Positions 58,186 to 64,000 of a DNA stretch of 64,000 nucleotides are shown piece by piece. The position numbers were made by a program, and so were the translations under genes. The notes under the pieces are model-generated. The model saw nothing but the letters and a program-made list of their open reading frames with translations, made no database searches and was not told the origin of the DNA. Origin of the DNA: Sipunculus nudus (Eukaryota > Annelida > Sipuncula > Golfingiida > Sipunculidae); assembly GCA_026874595.1 (NCBI GenBank), contig CM049309.1:72393426-72457425 (forward strand), read 5' to 3'. Every line of letters starts with the position of its first letter. The stretch's first letter is position 1.

Positions 58186-59359
58186 CAGCCAATGGCCCAG
58201 AACACACAAGTCTGATTTTCGAAGTGCTAAAAACACACAAAAACGCGTGTAACTCACAGAATATAGGTCAGAGTGACCTTTTTTTTAATGCAAGGAGATT
58301 TACCAAGGACCTACCTTGGTGTCAAGTTATAGAAATGTTCTAGTTCAAACGGTAACGATGTGTGACCGGTTAACGGACGGACAGACGACGGACAAGCTTG
58401 GGTCAGCTGTGTTGAAAATATAGTAGTACCTCTGTCAAGTAGGTTATGTTTTCACCCCTGTTCGTTTGTTTGCTTTTTTGTAGGAACGATCACTCAAAAT
58501 ACCTATTTCCATGTATTTTGATGCAGATCCGAATAAAGTAGTGCTTCTAGTTAGGGGAGCTATGTCTTTGTGAAGGTGTGCGCTCCACTGAGGACTACTT
58601 TAATTCATGGCTGCAATGAGGGTCAATCATTTAAAGGTTTTGCTTTCAAATGGATAGTAATTTTGAGATGATTGGGCCAATTATACAGCCCAAGAGACAA
58701 ATTATTTAGGTTTTTGACACATACTGGTTAAATTATAAAGAAAGGAAAAGTGAGAGACAATGACATAGAAATGGTTTATTCTCATTAAATGTGAATGAAT
58801 CTGCAAGTTATTGGTTTACCAGGTGATATACATGTATGAATGCATTTATTATTAAAACAGAATTGGCTGCTTATGTATGATCAATTATTATAGTGGTTTT
58901 CTTGCAAAAACTCTGTTTTACTCTAGCCCATTGTGTATATATATGCATATTCCTGGGTACAGAGATTCCTGTTTTCTCTTTCCTCAACGAAAAAAATTTC
59001 TTTATAGTTTTGTTTGAGTTCACAAAATAAATTGGTATAAGCCCTTGCAGTCCTTGTATCGACTTATAAACGGTTTGGCCAGAAAAAAAGTAATCAACGT
59101 GATTAAGATTGGTAGTTAATTTTCCTAAGATTTTCAATGAATACAGCGCGAGGAAACTCATATATCATATTTCTTTAAATGTAAAATTAACAGAAATTAT
59201 TATACATATAAGGATTCAAACTGAAGTATCAGCAAAACTGTTGCACCCTGTACTGCTATACAAAAACCATTCACTTCTCCCAACGATTTCGAGGTTGCAG
59301 TTTTCCTCACGGCTGTTTACATCATGCAGGTTTTATTATCAAATACAGGCCTATCTACA
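58186..59359. other. Non-coding stretch
   Basis: No supported gene; it includes a scrap of the 50.5-kb minisatellite near 58510. Confidence 0.35.
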
Positions 59360-60330
59360 AAAACTATAGCTCAAATTGTTCCTATATGTTTTCTCTATCA
59401 GATGTTCTTTTCAACTATCATCCCAGATGTGGCAGTGTGTCAGTATGTCAGTCTGTTTGTCATTTTTTCGTCAAATTTGCCTCACTGCATGTTCGTTTGT
59501 CTGACATACGTATGCATGGCATTCCACAGGCCAGAATGTTTTAGCAACCCCACTGAATAACATACTGTTGATAGAAATCATGAAGTTCTAGAAATCTGAG
59601 GTCTTTTAGAGAAAAGAGGTCAAAGATGAAGATCATAAAAAACCACAAAATTGTTTTTTCTTCATGTCTTCGACAAAATGTATCATAGCCGCATTAACTG
59701 TAGCTCATTTTATTCGCTGTTTCATTGCCTTCCTTCTGATGCGTACCTGCATGATTACGCATTTCTCGGAAAAAATCATGATATTCCAAAATATGGGGTC
59801 TCATTTTTCTAATTTTGTCGAGTTTAAGGCTAAAAAGGTCTTGTGTATTTGCTTCAATCGCATTGGGTCATTTTAACTCGACTTTTTACCAAATCTCCTG
59901 AAATCTCGTACCGTTTTTTGTCAAACGAGAAATCACGAGATTTCTTTTTTTCGCTCTGTAGGCCACAACTCTCAAGCAATCGCTTTGTAATTTATATACT
60001 TGACCGAGAAAAAAATGTCCTACCAATATTTTGTTTTTGTTAGGATCGGTTAAAGGTCAAGGGCAAGTCTCCGAAAAGCTCAAAATCTTATTTTCCTTAT
60101 TACTTTGACAAAAAATTGTTCTAACAGCACAAACTGTATCTCATTTTATTTGTCCATGCCTTCCGCATTACGATGTCTGATTCCCTGTTATCCAGGTTGT
60201 GTCAGTCTGTCATTATGTCCGTCTGTTCGTCTGTTGTTCTCAGTTTCGTCTGCTCTCTTGTTCTTTTGTCTGTCATATATCATTCTATAGGCCACAACGT
60301 CTGAACAAGCGCTCTGCAAGTCATACAATC
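59360..60330. repeat. Diverged direct repeats, three units
   Basis: AACTRTAKCTCATTTT-like starts occur near 59360, 59697 and 60131, each followed after 150-250 bp by a GTCTGTC-rich stretch and AGGCCACAACG-like DNA. Unit lengths differ (about 340 and 430 bp). Confidence 0.5.
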
Positions 60331-60668
60331 GATAGAAACCCGTTAGTCTGTATTCTTTCTCATTCCGGCAATGGTCGTCTAGTTTTCTTTATTTACGTAA
60401 CATATCAATACAGTAAAACCATAAGAAAAGTCCATTGTACACATTTCCATCAAAAGCAGAAGAGGAAATGCAAAACAACTTACCACCCACTAATCGCTCA
60501 CCAAAAGCAGCACCCTGTATAAAACACGTGACAATCAATCAGCAGGACACACAAAGGGACATAACGTCATGGTCCCTTAAGATATATTGGCTCTAGTGTG
60601 CGGGCAGACAAGTGTCCTTTACTGGATTCTTGTTGTTTCCTTTTTCTTCACTCTAAGCCTGTCAAGGT

Positions 60669-60685
60669 ATATATATGTGTGTGTG

Positions 60686-60763
<78 letters not shown>
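60669..60763. repeat. (TA)n/(GA)n microsatellite
   Basis: TATG/TG units, then TA, then about 20 GA units. Confidence 0.95.
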
Positions 60764-60765
<2 letters not shown>

Positions 60766-61439
60766 GTAATATAATATTAACGGAATTCACGTTTTAAGTA
60801 GATCACTAATTTAGTTAAACTATCAGGCAATATATTGTCAAAACTTGTACACGGCATTTATGCCAAACGTTTCAGTAACACCTAAAAATGGAAAGCACTC
60901 TTAGAGCACATTCCTCCGCCAAGACATGTCATCGTCTATTAAAATATTTTGTAACAATTGCCTATTGTCCATAGTTTGACAAAAGTGCAATGATAATCAT
61001 TTAGAACGTTTTGAGATTTTGTCCTGTAATACATTATATATGTATAGTGCTAGTCGTTTGCTACTTGCACTGATTGGCGCTTGATAAATTTAAATAACGT
61101 GTTATGCAATGACGTTAATGTAAGGGTAGGTGTTGTTCTAGGCCCCTAGTGCACCTAAAATTAAATTAAAAAGCTTATTAGATGAATACATTAGCGAGGT
61201 CAATGGAAGAACATGTCCATCAGTTAGGGCTTTAGCCTCGCCCATCGGAATAAAATCTTCGATTTACTTAAGCCTAAAGATCTAATGCGAACCTGTGCAA
61301 TGGGATATACATAAGATATTAATGCTTCCTTGATAACATGCTTGCCGTTACCTTTCAAGAACAAAGCAAGAACCTTTCAAGAATAATGCAAGAACTTTTT
61401 TAAAGCAAGTATATATACATATGCTTAATTTTAAGCTGA
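60764..61439. other. Non-coding stretch
   Basis: No gene or definable repeat. Confidence 0.35.
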
Positions 61440-61645
61440 ATATCATTTTCCTTATTGAAAATAAGCAGAAACATACACTGTGCAAAAATAATTGTAGATG
61501 GCACCACCAGTCTTATATACAAAAAAACTATCCGATGTGTATAGCAACAATTGTACGCTGATATATCAAATCCCTCCTGACAAATAAGCAGGGACATACA
61601 CTCTGCCAAAAGTCATTGAAGGTGGCGACACCAGTCTTGTGTACG
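61440..61645 (-). repeat. Tandem pair related to the Helitron interior
   Basis: Two units about 123 bp apart share AAATAAGCAG, ACATACACT, TGCMAAA and GRTGGCRMCACCAGTCTT. They look like a decayed Helitron fragment next to copy 2. Confidence 0.55.
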
Positions 61646-61853
61646 AGAATGCCAGCAAAGATGCAGGGACGGACCAAAGTCCGAAATTGTTGGCAGTCTG
61701 CCAAGCTATTTATAGATACAGATGAAATCTTGCCCAATCTGTTCTTAGGATACCTTGGGATAATTCCTTTGAAATTTTTATCCATTCAGCCTCACAGTTT
61801 GATCATAAACCATTTTTATGCTGAGAGAGGCTAAAATTACTATGTTTTTGCAA

Positions 61854-63136
61854 CTAGAATACGGGTAGTAGACAAGCGACTACGTGTATCCGCCTAAATC
61901 AGAGTGGGACGGGTGAAGTGAGTCATGGATTGAGTGGCAAGGGGAAATAGAGTGAGGTGTGTTGCATATTGGCATGGATGTCTGCAACCGAAATGTGTAT
62001 GTAGGTTGCGCCACCTTCCATAAAATCCAGACAGCTGTCTAAATCGTATACATATGCAAAATTTTAGGCAGAAAAGTCAAACCACTACTTGTATATGAGT
62101 GCTTTTATCCTACAGCAGACAAACAGAAGGACGCTGTGCAAATATTGTGGCAGGTGGCGCCACCAATCTCAGTATGATTAAGAACTATGTGAGATCTATA
62201 CACATGCAAAATTTCAGGGGGATTCGTCAAACCAATCCCGAGATATTAGCCTGAATATCTGCAGCGTAAACATAAATGTAGGTTGCGCCACATGCCACTT
62301 AATCGAGAAAGCTATGCAAGATGTATAAACATGCAAAATTATAGGCAGATAAGTCAAAGCCACTACTGAGATATGAATGATTTTAGCCCACAGCAGACAA
62401 ACAGACGGACGCTGTGCAAAAATGTGTTTTGTGTATGATAAAGCGCTATTTGAGATCTATACATGCAAAATTTCAGGAGGATACAGCAAACCCGTCCTGG
62501 GTTATAAGCCTGGATGTCTGCAGCGTAAACATAAATGTTTGTGGCGCCACCTGCCACAAAATCCAGAAAGCTATCCAAGATGTATAAACCTGCAAAATTT
62601 CAGGCAGATATGTCAAACCACTGCCAAGGTACGAATGAATTTATCCCATGGCAGACAAACAGACGGACGCTGTGCAAAAATGGTTGCAGAAGGCGCCACC
62701 AGTTATGCGTATGATAAAAAGCTATGTGAGATCTATACACATGCAAAACTTAAACCCAATCGGTCAAACGATTCCCGTGAAACGAGCTTGGATGTCTCCA
62801 GCGTAAACGTGAATGTCGGTGGCGCTCTCTGTCATAAAATCAAGAAAGCTGTCCAGGATGTATAAACCTGAAAAATTTCAGGTGGATAATCAAACCATTG
62901 CCGAGATATGAGTGATTTTATTCTAAGGCAGATGAACAGATGGACGCCGGGCAGAGATGAAAGGTCAGGGGTCAACCGAAAATGAGGGCGCAGCAGTTCA
63001 CACGTGACCCAATCATAATCCCGAATTTAAAAAAATTCCGCCCAGTGGTTACGGAGGAGTTCTCCGGAAACCTATGCGGCGGCGGCGGCGGCATCCGACT
63101 GAAAACATAGTATCCGCAAAACTCTGTTTTGGCGGA
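61854..63136 (-). mobile_element. Non-autonomous Helitron, copy 2 (1283 bp), inverted
   Basis: On the minus strand it begins TCCGCCAAAACAGAGTTTTG after an A and ends ACCCGTATTCTAG before a T, as in copy 1 at 56592. The terminal hairpin is GTAGT...ACTAC. The inner repeats carry GCAGACATCCA and GGCGCCAC words in the same order. It encodes no protein. Confidence 0.8.
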
Positions 63137-64000
63137 TACAATAAACACGGCCAAGCACATGACCTCCTGCAGCCATCGTCGGCGGAGGTAACAATACATC
63201 ACCACGACAGGCAAAGAAAACATCATGATATGAGCCTGATATATAATGGATCAAGTTTGGAGCCGGCAGGTGTACTTTACAGGGTTGTCTCGGTCTACTT
63301 TTTCATCACTCTTAGTTTTATACATATACATATACTAAATAAATTTTATGACGTCGATTTTTCGTCAATGCTAACCATCAACTATAGAGGTCTGCATGCA
63401 TGAAATCGTCGAAGCCTTTCCTGTCACGACCTCGAAAATCAATCGACTGCCAAAAGTAAATTACTTATATCATTATCATGTGCAAATAAATCTCCGGTGA
63501 CTATATTACTCTGACCCAGGGTCAATGTAAGAAAATCAGCCGTATTGGAGATCATGCGCAAGCACGGGTATAAGTACAAAGAAAAGATAAAAATTTATCC
63601 TTAATAGGGATCCTGAGGAAGCCCAAGAAAAGGCACCAAATTTTAATATAACTCGGAACTTCTAGGCTCTACTTGCGACACCCCCCCCCCCCCCCCCCCT
63701 CCGTTTTCCTTAATCAATATGCAACATGTAAACACACGTGCCAACGACATTTATGCTGTCTGTTTCAGTTAAACATATAGTAATATGTGACCGAGATGGA
63801 CAAAGAAAGAGCGTAATATATCGACTCAAGTGCGCAGACGGAGCAGATGCGGGGGGTTTTATGGGTTCTTACCGTGTTTTAGATTTGCTGTACAGCTGTA
63901 AGCGGTCGATGTGTGGCCCCTGCTGTCCCACTGAGGAAATCGTTATACATTCTGTGTTTCTCTGAAAGAATTCCACTGGTTCAACGAAATAAAGGAAGAT
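63137..64000. other. Non-coding stretch
   Basis: A run of 19 C lies at 63681-63699. Open frames at 63074-63403 and 63738-63965 have no recognisable family or splice support. Confidence 0.35.

Noticed and set aside
56880-62850. Regularly recurring GGTGGCGCCACC words as a CRISPR-like array
   Set aside because: Spacing is irregular, the words lie in long eukaryotic repeats and Helitrons, and the genome is animal.

Overview
The window is a gene-poor, AT-rich stretch of an animal nuclear genome. It shows intron splice signals, many (TA)n microsatellites, non-LTR and LTR retrotransposons, hAT/pogo/PIF-type DNA transposons and Helitrons. A marine invertebrate is likely, and a mollusc or other lophotrochozoan is my best guess. 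The reasons are dermatan-sulfate-epimerase-like genes, Helitrons with internal tandem repeats like the bivalve 'pearl' elements, and CAGCTGACT/GTGACCCATGGGTCA-type repeats. No species can be named from the sequence.

Only three stretches look like host genes. Two are close paralogues on the minus strand (4550-6854 and 31990-34401). Each is a long uninterrupted coding exon for a secreted or membrane-anchored dermatan-sulfate-epimerase-like protein that keeps the His/Tyr/His catalytic triad, and each has a splice acceptor just upstream of its start codon. Similarity continues about 1.4 kb beyond their 5' ends, so roughly 3.5 kb was duplicated. The third is on the plus strand (53403-54084): two probable last exons and a polyA signal of an unrecognised gene. 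Its acceptor lies about 30 bp from the end of a DNA transposon.

The rest is mostly layered repeats. 1-4.5 kb: a tRNA-like unit, two small palindromic elements and microsatellites. 8.3-9.7 kb: a complete non-autonomous hAT-like element, with truncated inverted relatives at 14.3 and 30.9 kb. 10.7-11.8 kb: nested elements with CAGGGGCGTAGCCA and CAGTGGCGG ends. 16.6-17.7 kb: a Ty3/gypsy RNase H fragment running straight into an LTR, with a truncated LTR at 30.5 kb. 18.3-28.8 kb: a nest in which an older minus-strand LINE was hit by a near-full-length plus-strand L1/Tx1-like LINE (15-bp target duplication) and by a 607-bp element with hairpin ends (9-bp duplication). 41-45.5 kb: short repeats with a GGTGGYGCCACC core, a fold-back element, and a pogo-like element carrying a PIF/Harbinger-type MITE. 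50-53.4 kb: a MITE, a minisatellite of about 56 bp and a 643-bp DNA element. 55.6-63.1 kb: a tandem array of about 340-bp units and two oppositely oriented Helitrons, one of which can be placed to the base because it interrupts the array.

The two epimerase genes probably act in the same Golgi pathway (conversion of glucuronic to iduronic acid in chondroitin/dermatan sulfate). Nothing else suggests genes working together; the layout reflects successive insertions.
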